From NCBI RefSeq assembly GCF_006715005.1, contig NZ_VFMJ01000001.1:1550001-1614000 (forward strand): a stretch of 64,000 bases of DNA, read 5' to 3'. This DNA is from Serratia marcescens. GTDB taxonomy: Bacteria; Pseudomonadota; Gammaproteobacteria; Enterobacterales; Enterobacteriaceae. Positions 38,831 through 49,039 of this stretch are shown piece after piece (position 1 is the first letter of the stretch; every line of letters begins with the position of its first letter). The notes under the pieces are model-generated. The model was given only the letters and a program-made list of their open reading frames with translations. It did no database searches and was not told the origin of the DNA. The translations under genes and the position numbers were made by a program.

Positions 38831-39637
38831 TTACAGCGTAAATTCCGCCCACACCGGTGCATGGTCGGAAGGTTTCTCCATACCACGGGTTTGGTAATCG
38901 ATGCCGGTGGCGATGCAGCGCGAAGCCAGCGGGGTGCTGGCCAGCAGCAGATCGATGCGCAGGCCGCGGTTGTCGTCGAACCCTTTGGAGCGGTAGTCGA
39001 ACCACGAGAATTCGTCGTTGCGCCCCGGGTTGGCGTGGCGGTAGGTATCCACCAGGCCCCAGTTCAGCAGGCGGTCCATCCATTCGCGCTCTTCCGGCAG
39101 GAAGGAACACTTGCCGGTGCGCAGCCAGCGTTTACGGCTGTCTTCGCCGATGCCGATGTCATAATCGCTGGGGCTGATGTTCATATCCCCCATGATCAAC
39201 ACCGGGGATTCCGCCGACAGCTGCTGCTCCAGGTAGTTTTGCAGATCCTGATAAAAGCGTGTTTTAGCCGGGAATTTGATCGGATGGTCGCGGCTTTCAC
39301 CTTGCGGGAAGTAGCCGTTGATCACTGTCAGCGTACCCTGTGGCGTAGCCAGATCGGCCATGATGATGCGACGTTGCGCGTCTTCTTCATCGGTCGGGAA
39401 ACCGCGGCGCACGGCCAGAGGCTCCGCTTTGGTCAGCAGCGCAACGCCGTAATGGCCTTTTTGCCCGTGATAGAACACGTGATAGCCGTGCTGGCTGACT
39501 TCTTCCAGCGGGAACATGTCGTCGTGAACTTTAGTTTCCTGCAGACCGATCACGTCGGGCTGGTGCTGTTCGATAATTGCCGCCAGCTGATGCGGACGCG
39601 CGCGCAGTCCATTGATATTAAAAGAGACAAACTTCAT
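38831..39637 (-). CDS. xthA: Exonuclease III
   Basis: 268 residues from [18 protein letters not shown], as in E. coli; six codons of the frame upstream are dropped. AP endonuclease/3'-5' exonuclease of base excision repair. Conserved motifs: [56 protein letters not shown], containing the catalytic Asn, Glu, Asp and His. Confidence 0.97.
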   Translation of the reverse strand: MKFVSFNINGLRARPHQLAAIIEQHQPDVIGLQETKVHDDMFPLEEVSQHGYHVFYHGQKGHYGVALLTKAEPLAVRRGFPTDEEDAQRRIIMADLATPQGTLTVINGYFPQGESRDHPIKFPAKTRFYQDLQNYLEQQLSAESPVLIMGDMNISPSDYDIGIGEDSRKRWLRTGKCSFLPEEREWMDRLLNWGLVDTYRHANPGRNDEFSWFDYRSKGFDDNRGLRIDLLLASTPLASRCIATGIDYQTRGMEKPSDHAPVWAEFTL

Positions 39638-39738
39638 GAGCGGTGCCGTTTTCACGAGAAAAATGTGCTGTGATAGTAGCAGAGTTTGGCGGGAAATGTA
39701 ACGCAGACAGCGGCGGGGCCGCTGACTGCGCAGCGGGT

Positions 39739-40311
39739 TTATTTCGCCCAGCGGTCGTAATTTTTAGGCTGATAGTCGTCAAACTGTTGCAGCAGCGTTT
39801 GTGCCGATTCACTGATGTGCAGGGTGCCGAGATAGTCGTGGCGCATAAAGCCCTGATCGGCGACGTGCTCGAGGAACTGGCTCAGCGGGCGGTAGAATCC
39901 GTTGACGTTCAGCAGGCCGACCGGTTTGTTGTGATAGCCGATTTGCCCCCAAGTCCAGATTTCAAACAGCTCTTCCAGCGTGCCGATGCCGCCGGGCAGG
40001 GCGATAAAACTGTCCGCCAGCGCCGCCATACGGGCTTTGCGCGTATGCATATCGGGCACCACTTCCAGTTCGGTCAGGCCGCGATGCGCCGTTTCCGCTT
40101 CAACCAGGCGTTCGGGGATAATGCCGACAGCTTCACCGCCCGCTGCCAACACGGCGTCCGCCACGATCCCCATCAATCCTTTTTTGCCGCCGCCGTAGAT
40201 TAAACGGCGCCCCTGTGCGGCCAGCAGCTGCCCCAGTTGACGAGCCTGCTCGGCATAAGCGGGATTGACGCCTTCGCTGGCGCCACAAAAAACGCAAATA
40301 TTGTTTCGCAT
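39739..40311 (-). CDS. LOG-family nucleotide phosphoribohydrolase
   Basis: 190 residues, with [16 protein letters not shown] and GGGKKGLMG, which mark LOG (cytokinin riboside 5'-monophosphate phosphoribohydrolase) proteins, often mislabelled lysine decarboxylase. A role in purine nucleotide turnover (AMP nucleosidase-like, YgdH/PpnN relation) is plausible. Single-gene unit upstream of the tRNA-repeat region. Confidence 0.85.
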   Translation of the reverse strand: MRNNICVFCGASEGVNPAYAEQARQLGQLLAAQGRRLIYGGGKKGLMGIVADAVLAAGGEAVGIIPERLVEAETAHRGLTELEVVPDMHTRKARMAALADSFIALPGGIGTLEELFEIWTWGQIGYHNKPVGLLNVNGFYRPLSQFLEHVADQGFMRHDYLGTLHISESAQTLLQQFDDYQPKNYDRWAK

Positions 40312-40505
40312 CCACCTGTTCCTTACTGCACTAAAGAAGCCAGTGGTATAGCGAATTGTCGGCCGGAGTTCAAGTTACTGCTGGGAGTGAGGAAATAAAA
40401 CATCGAGGTGAGAGCGGGGAATAAGGGGAGATAAATTGAGTTTATTGATACGAGGGCATTGGGTGCGATGTGCTTTAAGTCGATTTGGGAATGTTCTTCA
40501 AAGGA

Positions 40506-40680
40506 GGGGGGTGAGGGAAGGATGATTCGTCGCTGTGCGACTCACCCTGCGGGCCGCGCTGACGCGCGTTGTCTCACTGCGTGAGACTCGAACCTTAGTC
40601 GAAGCTTCTCATCCTTCCCCGGTGCGGAGCAATATGGATGCGATGTGTTTTAACTTGGTTCAGGGATTTTTTGCAAGGGA
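40506..40680 (-). repeat. rtT-like repeat unit 1 downstream of tyrosine tRNAs
   Basis: 175-bp unit homologous to the next one: both start, in transcription order on the minus strand, after a copy of the tRNA 3' end and carry the segment ggaaggatgattcgtcgctg. A TCG-rich hairpin region (tctcactgcgtgagactcgaacct) lies in the middle. Its tRNA 3'-end copy is degenerate (gggggtgagggaagg). Confidence 0.75.
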
Positions 40681-40855
40681 TGGTGGTGGGGGAAGGATGA
40701 TTCGTCGCTGTGCGACTCACCCTGCGGGCCGCGCTAAAGCGCGTTGTCTCACTGCGTGAGACTCGAACCTTGGTCGAAGCTTCTCATCCTTCCCCAATAC
40801 GGAGCGTTATGGAGGCGATGAAATTTTAATTCGGTTTGGGGATTTCTGCAAGGGA
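40681..40855 (-). repeat. rtT-like repeat unit 2
   Basis: Adjacent 175-bp copy. It begins with tggtggtgggggaagg, an exact copy of the tRNA-Tyr 3' end (CCA and acceptor arm, read on +). E. coli tyrT is followed by 178-bp rtT repeats that likewise each begin with 19 bp of tRNA 3' end, so the structure is the same. Confidence 0.85.
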
Positions 40856-40940
<85 letters not shown>

Positions 40941-41010
40941 ATGGTATTCATGGGTTTACTGATTTTTTAAGGAATGGGCTAAATTCCTATTGTGTGCTTC
41001 TAAGGATTAC

Positions 41011-41075
41011 CGCGCTAAAGCGCGTTGTCTCGCTACGCTCGGCTCGAACCTTGTCGAAGCTTCTCATCCTCCCCC
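41011..41075 (-). repeat. Partial rtT-like unit in the tRNA spacer
   Basis: 65 bp similar to part of the repeats (cgcgctaaagcgcgttgtctcg... tcgaagcttctcatcct). It sits between the two tRNA genes, so the repeats appear to have spread through the operon. Confidence 0.65.
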
Positions 41076-41129
41076 TCGGCGTTTAATGAGATTTCAGCTT
41101 TCGCTTCAAGTTCATCAACAAAGAGAAGA

Positions 41130-41214
<85 letters not shown>

Positions 41215-41275
41215 ATATTACATGGCTATTTAACTGGCCTTGCTTGCGAGAGCGCTGTCTCGGTAAGCGGGGCGC

Positions 41276-41303
41276 ATCATATCAAATGAAGCGGATGTGT
41301 AAA
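41276..41303 (-). promoter_or_regulatory. Promoter of the tyrosine tRNA operon
   Basis: On the minus strand TTTACA (-35), 16 bp, TATGAT (-10), then the GC-rich discriminator GCGCCCCGC, as in E. coli tyrT. That discriminator is the mark of stringent (ppGpp) control. Confidence 0.85.
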
Positions 41304-41390
41304 GCATTGAAATGCAGAAAATGAATCGTTTGCCGTTTTTTTATTCTTGGCGGTGCATCCCTGAACGAAATGCACCGATTTATTGAGCGA

Positions 41391-42239
41391 TTACAGAATA
41401 ACGGTGCGGTTGCCGTAAACGAAGACGCGCTGCGCCAGCACCTGATACAGCGCGCGGCTAAGCACATTTTTCTCTACGTCGCGCCCGGCGCGCATCATAT
41501 CCTCGGCGGAATAGGTGTGATCGACGTGGATCACGTCCTGCATGATGATCGGGCCTTCGTCGAGATTGTCGTTAACGTAGTGGGCGGTGGCGCCGATGAT
41601 TTTTACCCCGCGCTCATAGGCCTGGTGATAAGGGCGCGCGCCGATAAATGCCGGCAGGAACGAATGGTGAATGTTGATCACCTGATTCGGATAATGCTGC
41701 ACGAAGGCCGGGGTCAGCACGCGCATATATTTGGCCAGCACCACGTAATCCGGCTGATATTGATCGATCTGGGCCGTCATTTCGCGGTCGTGTTGCTCAC
41801 GCGTCAAGCCTTCGTGGCTCACCAAATGGAAAGGAATATCGAAACGTTCCACCAGCGTTTGCAGCGTGTCGTGGTTGCCGATCACGGCGGCGATTTCAAC
41901 GTCGAGGCCGCCATAGGCGCTTTTCATCAACAAGTCGCCCAGGCAGTGAGCCTCTTTGGTGACCAGCACCACGATGCGACGGCGCCCGGTGCTGTGCAGC
42001 TCGCGCAGCGAACCTTCCGGCAGCGCGCTGTCCAAATCGGCCAGCAGCGTGTTGTCGTTGAAAATGCCTTCCAGCTCGGTACGCATGAAGAAACGCCCGG
42101 TGCGGTGATCGACGAACTCATTATTCTGGACGATATTGAGTTCGTGCTTGTAACAGATGTTGGTGATCTTGGCGATCAGCCCTTTGGCGTCCGGGCAGAT
42201 GGTGCGTAACACTTTCCGTTGTACATTTTGGTGTGGCAT
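41391..42239 (-). CDS. purU: Formyltetrahydrofolate deformylase
   Basis: 282 residues from MPHQNVQRKVLRTICPD (E. coli 280). Hydrolyses 10-formyl-THF, balancing one-carbon units with glycine. N-terminal ACT domain (residues 1-80), C-terminal formyltransferase fold with INIHHSFLPAFIGA and a Gln/Asp pair. The frame upstream to 42404 is non-conserved. It is convergent to nothing close and lies downstream of ychJ, as in E. coli. Confidence 0.96.
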   Translation of the reverse strand: MPHQNVQRKVLRTICPDAKGLIAKITNICYKHELNIVQNNEFVDHRTGRFFMRTELEGIFNDNTLLADLDSALPEGSLRELHSTGRRRIVVLVTKEAHCLGDLLMKSAYGGLDVEIAAVIGNHDTLQTLVERFDIPFHLVSHEGLTREQHDREMTAQIDQYQPDYVVLAKYMRVLTPAFVQHYPNQVINIHHSFLPAFIGARPYHQAYERGVKIIGATAHYVNDNLDEGPIIMQDVIHVDHTYSAEDMMRAGRDVEKNVLSRALYQVLAQRVFVYGNRTVIL

Positions 42240-42307
42240 GGGTTTGAGGATCCTGTCTGATACTGAACAGCCTGTCTGCGCAGGCGTAAACGTGAAGCGC
42301 CGGCCGG

Positions 42308-42772
42308 CTAGCGCCCGCAGCACTTCTTGTATTTTTTCCCTGAGCCACAGGGACAAATCGCATTTCTGCCGGGCTGGGGCTTGGTGCCGTCGATATAATA
42401 CCAACGTTGATCGCGACGAAGGAAGCGCGAGCGCTCATGCATCGCCTGCGGTTCGCCGCTTTCGCCATCGGTAAAACGGGCGATGAATTCGACGAAGCCT
42501 TCGTCCGGCTCATGACCGGCTTTTTCTTCCACGATCGTCAGGCCCAGCCATTCGGTATTTTTAAAGCTGTCGACGATCGCATTGCGCCAGGCTTCAGCGC
42601 CGCAGTCGGGATGCCAGGTGGCGATCAGGTAATCGACGTTATGATTCACATAGGCGGTGAAGCGTGAACGCATCAGCTGGCCGGGCGTCGGCGCCGGCTG
42701 GTTGCCGCTGATAAAAGGGGCACAGCATGCGTTATACGCCAGTCCGCTGCCGCATGGGCATGATTCGGGCAA
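42308..42772 (-). CDS. ychJ: YchJ family protein with SEC-C motifs
   Basis: 154 residues from a TTG start with AGGAG five bases upstream; E. coli YchJ is 152. Two SEC-C-type zinc motifs: CPCGSGLAYNACC at the N-terminus and CPCGSGKKYKKCCG at the C-terminus, flanking an NTF2-like middle (RFLRRDQRWYYIDGTKPQPG). Unknown function. The ATG further upstream (42829) gives a hydrophobic extension absent from the family. Confidence 0.9.
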   Translation of the reverse strand: MPESCPCGSGLAYNACCAPFISGNQPAPTPGQLMRSRFTAYVNHNVDYLIATWHPDCGAEAWRNAIVDSFKNTEWLGLTIVEEKAGHEPDEGFVEFIARFTDGESGEPQAMHERSRFLRRDQRWYYIDGTKPQPGRNAICPCGSGKKYKKCCGR

Positions 42773-42889
42773 AATAACTCCTGAGAAGACGAGGCAGAAA
42801 ATGAATTTAGCGCATATGTTACCTAACAATATTCGTCAGTGACAATCTACCCTGAAAGCAGATACCCCTGTTATCGAGAGGATGGCGCT

Positions 42890-43792
42890 ATGCGGCAAAT
42901 CAAGATCGGACTGGCGTTGGGAGCTGGCTCGGCCAAAGGCTGGGCGCACATCGGCGTGATCAATGCGTTAAAGAAACTGGGAATTGAGGTCGATATCGTT
43001 GCCGGCTGCTCTGTCGGTGCGTTAGTGGGCGCGGCGTTCGCCAGCCATCGCCTGCCGGCGATGGAGCAGTGGGTGCGGTCGTTCAGCTATTGGGACGTGA
43101 TTCGTCTGATGGATTTTTCCTGGCAGCGTGGTGGCTTGTTGCGCGGCGATCGCGTGTTTAATGCCGTCGGACAGCTGTTGAAGATCAACGATATTGCCGA
43201 ATGCGCGCTCAAGTTCGGCGCCGTGACGACCAATCTCAGCACCGGCCGCGAACTGTGGCTGACCGAAGGCGATATTCATCAGGCGGTGCGTGCGTCTTGC
43301 AGCATGCCCGGCCTGTTGGCGCCGGTGTGGGCCGACGGCTATTGGCTGGTGGACGGCGCGGTGGTCAATCCGGTTCCGGTGTCGCTTTGCCGGGCGCTGG
43401 GCGCCGATATCGTCATTGCGGTCGATCTGCAGCATGACGCGCACCTGATGCAGCAGGATTTGTTCTCGGTACGCATTGAGGACGAAAGTTCGGACGATGC
43501 GCCTGCCGATACCTGGCGCGGGCGTCTGAGAGAGCGCGTCGGCAGAATGCGACAGCGTAAATCGACGACGGCGCCGACGGCGATGGAGATTATGGGCACC
43601 TCGATTCAAATGCTGGAAAATCGCCTGAAGCGCAACCGGATGGCGAGCGATCCGCCGGACGTGTTGATCCAACCTTTTTGCCCGCAAATCTCGACGCTGG
43701 ATTTCCACCGCGCCGATGAAGCGATCGAGGCAGGGTTACTGGCGGTGGAAAAACAACTGGATCGGTTGTTGCCGTTGATAAAAAATAGATAA
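42890..43792 (+). CDS. rssA: Patatin-like phospholipase RssA
   Basis: 300 residues (E. coli RssA 301). Patatin fold: LALGAGSAKGWAHIGV oxyanion loop, nucleophile serine in GCSVGALVG, and aspartate in DGAVVNPVPVSL. It sits upstream of rssB, as in E. coli, in a unit linked to RpoS turnover; the lipase role itself is untested. The frame upstream of the chosen ATG is not conserved. Confidence 0.93.
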   Translation: MRQIKIGLALGAGSAKGWAHIGVINALKKLGIEVDIVAGCSVGALVGAAFASHRLPAMEQWVRSFSYWDVIRLMDFSWQRGGLLRGDRVFNAVGQLLKINDIAECALKFGAVTTNLSTGRELWLTEGDIHQAVRASCSMPGLLAPVWADGYWLVDGAVVNPVPVSLCRALGADIVIAVDLQHDAHLMQQDLFSVRIEDESSDDAPADTWRGRLRERVGRMRQRKSTTAPTAMEIMGTSIQMLENRLKRNRMASDPPDVLIQPFCPQISTLDFHRADEAIEAGLLAVEKQLDRLLPLIKNR

Positions 43793-43895
43793 TTCTCGGT
43801 TCTCGGTTGGCAATGCGCGGTCGGTCTGATTCAGACGAGCATAAGTGACCTTTTTGAGCCACTATTACACTATGGAAAGGGACGAGGCTCGGCTG

Positions 43896-44909
43896 ATGGC
43901 ATTACCACTCACTCACAAACGCATCTTGATCGTTGAGGACGAACAGGTTTTTCGTTCCGTGCTGGTCGGTTATTTGACCTCGCTGGGCGCTGAAACCGGC
44001 GAGGCGACCAACGGTTTGCAGGCGCTGAGTGCCGTCGAGGACTTCAAGCCCGATCTGATTCTGTGCGATCTCGCGATGCCGGAAATGGGTGGTATCGAAT
44101 TCGTTGAGCACCTGCGTTTGCAGGGAGGGCAGATCCCGGTGCTGGTGATCTCGGCCACCGACAAGATGGCCGACATTGCCAAGGTGTTGCGCTTGGGCGT
44201 ACAGGATGTCCTGCTGAAGCCCCTGACCGATCTCAATCGCCTGCGTGAAGCGGTGCTGGCGTGTTTATACCCCAATATGTTCACCTCCCAGGCGATGGAA
44301 GAGGTTGAGCTTTTTCAGGATTGGGATGCGCTGAGCAAAAATCCTTCCGAAGCCGTCAAACTGCTTAAACAACTGCAACCGCCGGTACAGCAGACCATTG
44401 CACATTGCCGGATCAACTATCGGCAGTTAACCACGGGCGAAAATCCCGGCCTGGTGCTGGATATTGCCGCGTTGTCAGAAAAAGACCTGGCATTCTATTG
44501 CCTGGACGTCACGCGCGCCGGTGATAATGGCGTATTGGCGGCATTGCTGTTACGCGCATTATTTAATGGGTTGCTGCAAGACCATCTGGCTAATCAGCAA
44601 CATCGCCTGCCGCAAATGTCAGCATTGTTAAAGCAGGTTAATCAATTATTGCGGCAGGGGAAATTAGACGGACAATTCCCACTGTTGCTGGGATATTATC
44701 ACGCCGAAAATAAGAACCTGATTTTGGTGTCCGCCGGGCTGCATGCCAACGTCAATACCGGTGATAATCAAATTCAGCTGAGCAACGGCGTACCGCTGGG
44801 GACGCTGGGGGCGACCTACATGAACCAGATCAGTCAACGTTGCACCGCCTGGCAATGTCAGGTGTGGGGCAGCGGGGGCCGATTGCGGCTGATGCTGAGC
44901 GCTGAATAA
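43896..44909 (+). CDS. rssB: Response regulator RssB (RpoS adaptor)
   Basis: 337 residues, identical to the E. coli length. Delivers RpoS to ClpXP for degradation. Receiver domain with phosphorylation site D58 (LILCDLAMP) and E15/D16 in IVEDEQVFRSVL, and K108-region ISATDKM..LLKP. The C-terminal PP2C-like domain has PPVQQTIAHCRINYRQL and GGRLRLMLSAE. Two upstream in-frame ATGs exist (43845, 43872), but the family length supports 43896. Confidence 0.96.
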   Translation: MALPLTHKRILIVEDEQVFRSVLVGYLTSLGAETGEATNGLQALSAVEDFKPDLILCDLAMPEMGGIEFVEHLRLQGGQIPVLVISATDKMADIAKVLRLGVQDVLLKPLTDLNRLREAVLACLYPNMFTSQAMEEVELFQDWDALSKNPSEAVKLLKQLQPPVQQTIAHCRINYRQLTTGENPGLVLDIAALSEKDLAFYCLDVTRAGDNGVLAALLLRALFNGLLQDHLANQQHRLPQMSALLKQVNQLLRQGKLDGQFPLLLGYYHAENKNLILVSAGLHANVNTGDNQIQLSNGVPLGTLGATYMNQISQRCTAWQCQVWGSGGRLRLMLSAE

Positions 44910-45047
44910 CGGGCGCCGAGCGGCGAGATCTTAAGCTATTCACTTATCGGTAATTAAACCGTTTATTTATTCTCCCGATTATCAGAACGGGTAATAGTCC
45001 TAAATGTTTTCTATTTGTGTTCTGGCTAATGCTCGGCGCGCATAAGC

Positions 45048-45056
45048 TGGTATACT
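45048..45056 (+). promoter_or_regulatory. Probable extended -10 promoter of galU
   Basis: TGGTATACT, an extended -10 element, about 65 bp upstream of the galU start in the roughly 210 bp gap after rssB. No matching strong -35 is seen. Confidence 0.5.
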
Positions 45057-45122
45057 CCGAAGGTTTTTTTATATCGAGCCCAAGCTCATAAAATGAGCGC
45101 TTTAGCTTTAAGAGAGGAAATA

Positions 45123-46040
45123 ATGCCTGCTGTAAATCGCAAAGTCAGAAAAGCCGTGATCCCGGTTGCAGGCTTGGGTACGCGGATGTTACCAGCCACC
45201 AAAGCCATTCCAAAAGAAATGCTGCCGCTGGTTGATAAACCGCTGATCCAATACGTCGTCAATGAGTGCATTGCGGCAGGGATTAACGAGATTGTGCTGG
45301 TCACTCACTCCTCCAAAAACTCGATCGAAAACCATTTTGATACCAGTTTCGAACTGGAAGCGATGCTGGAAAAACGCGTCAAGCGCCAATTGCTGGATGA
45401 AGTACAGTCGATCTGCCCGAAAGGCGTTACCGTGATGCAAGTCCGTCAGGGGAATGCCAAAGGCCTGGGGCACGCTATCATGTGCGCCTACCCGATCGTG
45501 GGCGATGAGCCGGTCGCCGTGGTATTGCCGGACGTGATCCTCGATGAATACAGCGCCGATCCGAAAAAAGACAACCTGCACGACATGCTGCAGCGCTTCG
45601 AAGCCACCGGCGTCAGCCAGATCATGGTTGAACCCGTGCCGCATAAGGATGTCGGAAACTACGGCGTAGCAGACTGCAAGGGCGTCGAGCTGCAGCCCGG
45701 CGAAAGCGCGCCGATGGTCAGCGTGGTCGAGAAGCCGTCGCCGGATAAAGCGCCTTCCAACCTGGCGATCGTGGGTCGTTACGTGCTGTCCGCCGATATT
45801 TGGCCGCTGTTGGCGAGAACGCCTCCCGGCGCCGGCGACGAAATTCAGCTGACTGACAGTATCGAAATGCTGATGCAGCAGGAAACGGTGGAAGCGTATC
45901 ACCTGAAAGGCGTGAGCCATGATTGTGGTAACAAACTGGGTTACATGCAGGCCTTTGTGGAATATGGCATGCGCCATGCCAGCCTGGGCAAAGAATTTTC
46001 TCAGTGGCTGCAACAGGTTGTTGCCGCTGACAAGAAGTAA
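45123..46040 (+). CDS. galU: UTP-glucose-1-phosphate uridylyltransferase GalU
   Basis: 305 residues from [28 protein letters not shown] site upstream (the ORF's earlier ATG at 45093 is outside the family). Nucleotidyltransferase motif [38 protein letters not shown] and the lysine in GNKLGYM. Makes UDP-glucose for LPS, capsule and ugd, which follows 43 bp on. Confidence 0.96.
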   Translation: MPAVNRKVRKAVIPVAGLGTRMLPATKAIPKEMLPLVDKPLIQYVVNECIAAGINEIVLVTHSSKNSIENHFDTSFELEAMLEKRVKRQLLDEVQSICPKGVTVMQVRQGNAKGLGHAIMCAYPIVGDEPVAVVLPDVILDEYSADPKKDNLHDMLQRFEATGVSQIMVEPVPHKDVGNYGVADCKGVELQPGESAPMVSVVEKPSPDKAPSNLAIVGRYVLSADIWPLLARTPPGAGDEIQLTDSIEMLMQQETVEAYHLKGVSHDCGNKLGYMQAFVEYGMRHASLGKEFSQWLQQVVAADKK

Positions 46041-46083
46041 TTGAGCGATCCTTCGTCTTAATTTGAAAAACTAGGATTTTCAC

Positions 46084-47427
46084 ATGAAAGTAACAGTTTT
46101 TGGTATTGGTTATGTGGGGCTGGTGCAGGCCGCCGTACTGGCTGAAGTTGGCCATGACGTTATGTGTATTGACGTCGATGAGCGAAAAGTCGAAAACCTG
46201 AAAAAGGGGAATATCCCGATTTTCGAACCGGGTCTGACGCCGCTGGTGCAGAAAAACTATGAAGCTGGGCGCCTGCATTTCACCACCGATGCCAAAGCGG
46301 GCGTGGCGCACGGGAATATCCAGTTTATCGCCGTCGGCACGCCGCCGGATGAGGACGGTTCCGCTGACCTGAAATATGTCACTGCGGTTGCGCGCACCAT
46401 CGCCGAGCACATGACCGATCGTAAAGTGGTGATCGACAAATCCACCGTTCCGGTCGGCACGGCGGACAAAGTGCGTCAGGTGATGGCGGAAACGCTGGCG
46501 AAACGCGGCAGCAGCGTGCCGTTCGACGTAGTGTCTAACCCGGAATTCCTGAAGGAAGGCGCGGCGGTAGCTGACTGTATGCGCCCTGAGCGCATCGTGA
46601 TCGGTACCGATAATAAAGATGTGATCGAACCTATTCGCGAGCTGTACGAGCCGTTTAACCGCAATCACGATCGTATGATCATGATGGATATCCGTAGCGC
46701 GGAGCTGACCAAGTATGCCGCCAACTGCATGCTGGCGACCAAAATCAGCTTCATGAACGAAATGTCCAACCTGGCGGAAATGCTGGGGGCGGACATTGAG
46801 AAAGTGCGTCAGGGTATCGGCTCCGACTCACGCATCGGTTATCACTTTATCTACCCTGGCTGCGGCTACGGTGGTTCTTGCTTCCCGAAAGATGTCCAGG
46901 CGTTGATCCGCACGGCGGAGCAGATCGGTTATCAACCGAAGCTGCTGCAGGCGGTAGAGCAGGTCAACTACCAACAGAAAGACAAGCTGAACAGCTTTAT
47001 CAAAGACTACTTCGGCGGCGATCTGAAGGGTAAAACCTTCGCGCTGTGGGGCCTGGCGTTCAAGCCGAATACCGATGACATGCGTGAAGCGTCCAGCCGT
47101 GTGTTGATAGAGCAGCTGTGGGCCGCCGGCGCCACCGTTCAAGCCTACGATCCGGAAGCGATGAACGAAGTTCAACGCATCTATGGGCAGCGTGACGACT
47201 TGAAGCTGATGGGAACCAAAGAGGCTGCGCTGCACGGCGCCGATGCTCTGGTGATCTGCACCGAATGGCAGAATTTCCGCGCACCGGACTTCGACGTGAT
47301 TAAAAGTGAACTGAAGCAGCCGGTGATCTTCGATGGACGTAACCTGTACGATCCGGAGCGTCTGGAGAATCGCGGTTTTACCTACTACGCGATTGGCCGC
47401 GGCGCCTCGATTAAACCGGTTATTTAA
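46084..47427 (+). CDS. ugd: UDP-glucose 6-dehydrogenase
   Basis: 447 residues. Oxidises UDP-glucose twice to UDP-glucuronate, the precursor of capsule, colanic acid and L-Ara4N lipid A modification. NAD motif [13 protein letters not shown], catalytic cysteine in [14 protein letters not shown], and [16 protein letters not shown]. Codon use normal. It lies between galU and an epimerase. Confidence 0.95.
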   Translation: MKVTVFGIGYVGLVQAAVLAEVGHDVMCIDVDERKVENLKKGNIPIFEPGLTPLVQKNYEAGRLHFTTDAKAGVAHGNIQFIAVGTPPDEDGSADLKYVTAVARTIAEHMTDRKVVIDKSTVPVGTADKVRQVMAETLAKRGSSVPFDVVSNPEFLKEGAAVADCMRPERIVIGTDNKDVIEPIRELYEPFNRNHDRMIMMDIRSAELTKYAANCMLATKISFMNEMSNLAEMLGADIEKVRQGIGSDSRIGYHFIYPGCGYGGSCFPKDVQALIRTAEQIGYQPKLLQAVEQVNYQQKDKLNSFIKDYFGGDLKGKTFALWGLAFKPNTDDMREASSRVLIEQLWAAGATVQAYDPEAMNEVQRIYGQRDDLKLMGTKEAALHGADALVICTEWQNFRAPDFDVIKSELKQPVIFDGRNLYDPERLENRGFTYYAIGRGASIKPVI

Positions 47428-47436
47428 GGAGTGGGC

Positions 47437-48447
47437 ATGAAATTCCTGGTTACAGGCGCCGCAGGATTTATTGGCTATCACGTTGCAGAGCGTTTGTTGA
47501 CCGCCGGTCATCAGGTTGTCGGCATTGATAACCTGAACGACTATTATGACGTGGGCCTGAAAACGGCCCGTCTGGACAGACTGGCGGATAAGCCGGGATT
47601 CCGCTTTATCAAGCTGGATTTGGCCGATCGTGAAGGGATGGCGGCATTGTTCGCCGAGCATCAGTTCCAACGAGTCATTCATTTGGGGGCTCAAGCCGGC
47701 GTACGTTATTCGCTGGTCAATCCGTTGGCTTATGCGGATGCTAACCTGATCGGCCATTTAAACGTTCTGGAAGGTTGCCGTCATAATAAAGTTGAGCATT
47801 TGCTCTACGCCTCTTCCAGTTCGGTATATGGCCTGAATCGCAAGCTGCCGTTTGCGACCGAAGATTCGGTTGATCATCCGGTATCATTGTATGCGGCAAC
47901 GAAAAAGGCCAATGAGCTGATGGCACACAGCTACTCCCATTTATACGGTCTCCCAACGACGGGGCTGCGCTTCTTTACCGTATATGGCCCTTGGGGGCGT
48001 CCGGATATGGCGCTGTTCAAATTCACCAAGGCCATATTGGCGGGAGAGAGCATCGATGTATATAACCACGGTGAAATGCACCGTGACTTTACTTACATCG
48101 ATGATATCGCTGAGGCGATTGTGCGGCTGCAGGCGGTTATTCCGCAGGCAGACCCGTCATGGACCGTTGAACAAGGATCGCCGGCGACCAGCTCCGCACC
48201 GTATCATGTTTATAATATCGGCAATAACACGCCTGTTAAACTGATGGAATATATCCGTGCGTTGGAGCAGGCATTGGGGGTGACCGCCCGTAAGAATATG
48301 CTGCCGATGCAGCCTGGCGACGTGATGGATACCAGCGCAGACACGGAAGAGCTTTATCGTGACATTGGTTTTAAACCGGAAACCAGCGTTGAAGAGGGGG
48401 TGAAGCGCTTCGTTGACTGGTATAAGGCATTCTACCAGGTTCAATAA
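47437..48447 (+). CDS. NAD-dependent UDP-glucuronate 4-epimerase-like protein
   Basis: 336 residues from the ATG at 47437 (AAGGAG 5 bp upstream). Extended SDR fold: GAAGFIGYHVAERL, YASSSSVYGLNRKLPF, the catalytic Tyr/Lys in SLYAATKKANE, RFFTVYGPWGRPDMALFKF, and the substrate-binding YIDDIAEA. Closest in make-up to UDP-GlcA C4-epimerases that yield UDP-GalA for capsule. It ends in a strong terminator before hns. Confidence 0.88.
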   Translation: MKFLVTGAAGFIGYHVAERLLTAGHQVVGIDNLNDYYDVGLKTARLDRLADKPGFRFIKLDLADREGMAALFAEHQFQRVIHLGAQAGVRYSLVNPLAYADANLIGHLNVLEGCRHNKVEHLLYASSSSVYGLNRKLPFATEDSVDHPVSLYAATKKANELMAHSYSHLYGLPTTGLRFFTVYGPWGRPDMALFKFTKAILAGESIDVYNHGEMHRDFTYIDDIAEAIVRLQAVIPQADPSWTVEQGSPATSSAPYHVYNIGNNTPVKLMEYIRALEQALGVTARKNMLPMQPGDVMDTSADTEELYRDIGFKPETSVEEGVKRFVDWYKAFYQVQ

Positions 48448-48467
48448 TTGAACGTGGGTAATGCGAT

Positions 48468-48496
48468 AAAGGGGGCCTTAGGGGCCCTTTTTTTTT
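48468..48496 (+). terminator. galU-ugd-epimerase terminator
   Basis: Stem AAAGGG / CCCTTT closed by a GC-rich loop and followed by a run of nine T. Confidence 0.85.
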
Positions 48497-48586
48497 CACA
48501 GAAATTTCATGCTCGAAGGAAAAGCGAATTAGGATATTTACTAAAAGGATAGGGCGGCGGGAACAGAACGATAAGCTTTAAAATGA

Positions 48587-48610
48587 AAAGGCCCCCCGCA
48601 GGGAGCCTTT
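48587..48610 (-). terminator. hns terminator
   Basis: On the minus strand the stem AAAGGC / GCCTTT with inner GGG/CCC pairs is followed by TTTTCATTTT. Confidence 0.75.
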
Positions 48611-48631
48611 CAGATACGGACTGAATCGCTA

Positions 48632-49039
48632 TTACAGCAGGAAATCGTCCAGAGATTTACCTTGCTCTTCGATAGCTTTCTTAATCACCGCAGGCGTACG
48701 GCCTTGGCCGGTCCAGGTTTTCAGCTCGCCGTTTTCGTCTTTATATTGGTATTTAGCAGGACGTGCTGCACGTTTTGCTTTACCGGCAGCCTTGTTAGCA
48801 GCCATGGTTTGCAGCAGTTCATTCGGGTCGATGCCGTCAGCAATCAGCATTTCGCGGTATTGCTGCAGCTTACGAGTGCGTTCTTCGATTTCTGCTTGAG
48901 CCTGGCTGTCTTCTTCGCGACGTTCGTTCACAACAACTTCCAGTTTCTCGAGCATTTCTTCCAGCGTTTCCAGAGTGCATTCTCTTGCCTGGGCGCGCAG
49001 GGTGCGGATGTTGTTCAAAATCTTTAATGCTTCGCTCAT
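48632..49039 (-). CDS. hns: Histone-like nucleoid-structuring protein H-NS
   Basis: 135 residues. Global silencer of AT-rich and horizontally acquired DNA. N-terminal coiled-coil dimerisation (residues 1-65, [21 protein letters not shown]), linker, and C-terminal DNA-binding with [16 protein letters not shown] (QGR AT-hook). It is divergent from tdk across about 700 bp of AT-rich control DNA. Confidence 0.97.
   Translation of the reverse strand: MSEALKILNNIRTLRAQARECTLETLEEMLEKLEVVVNERREEDSQAQAEIEERTRKLQQYREMLIADGIDPNELLQTMAANKAAGKAKRAARPAKYQYKDENGELKTWTGQGRTPAVIKKAIEEQGKSLDDFLL

Noticed and set aside
40535-40759. 74-residue frame in the tRNA repeats
   Set aside because: It reads through two repeat copies on the strand opposite to the tRNAs; a product of the repeats, not a gene.
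40506-40855. CRISPR-like array in the 40.5-40.9 kb repeats
   Set aside because: The units are about 175 bp, adjacent and derived from a tRNA end; no short regular repeats with unique spacers and no cas genes.
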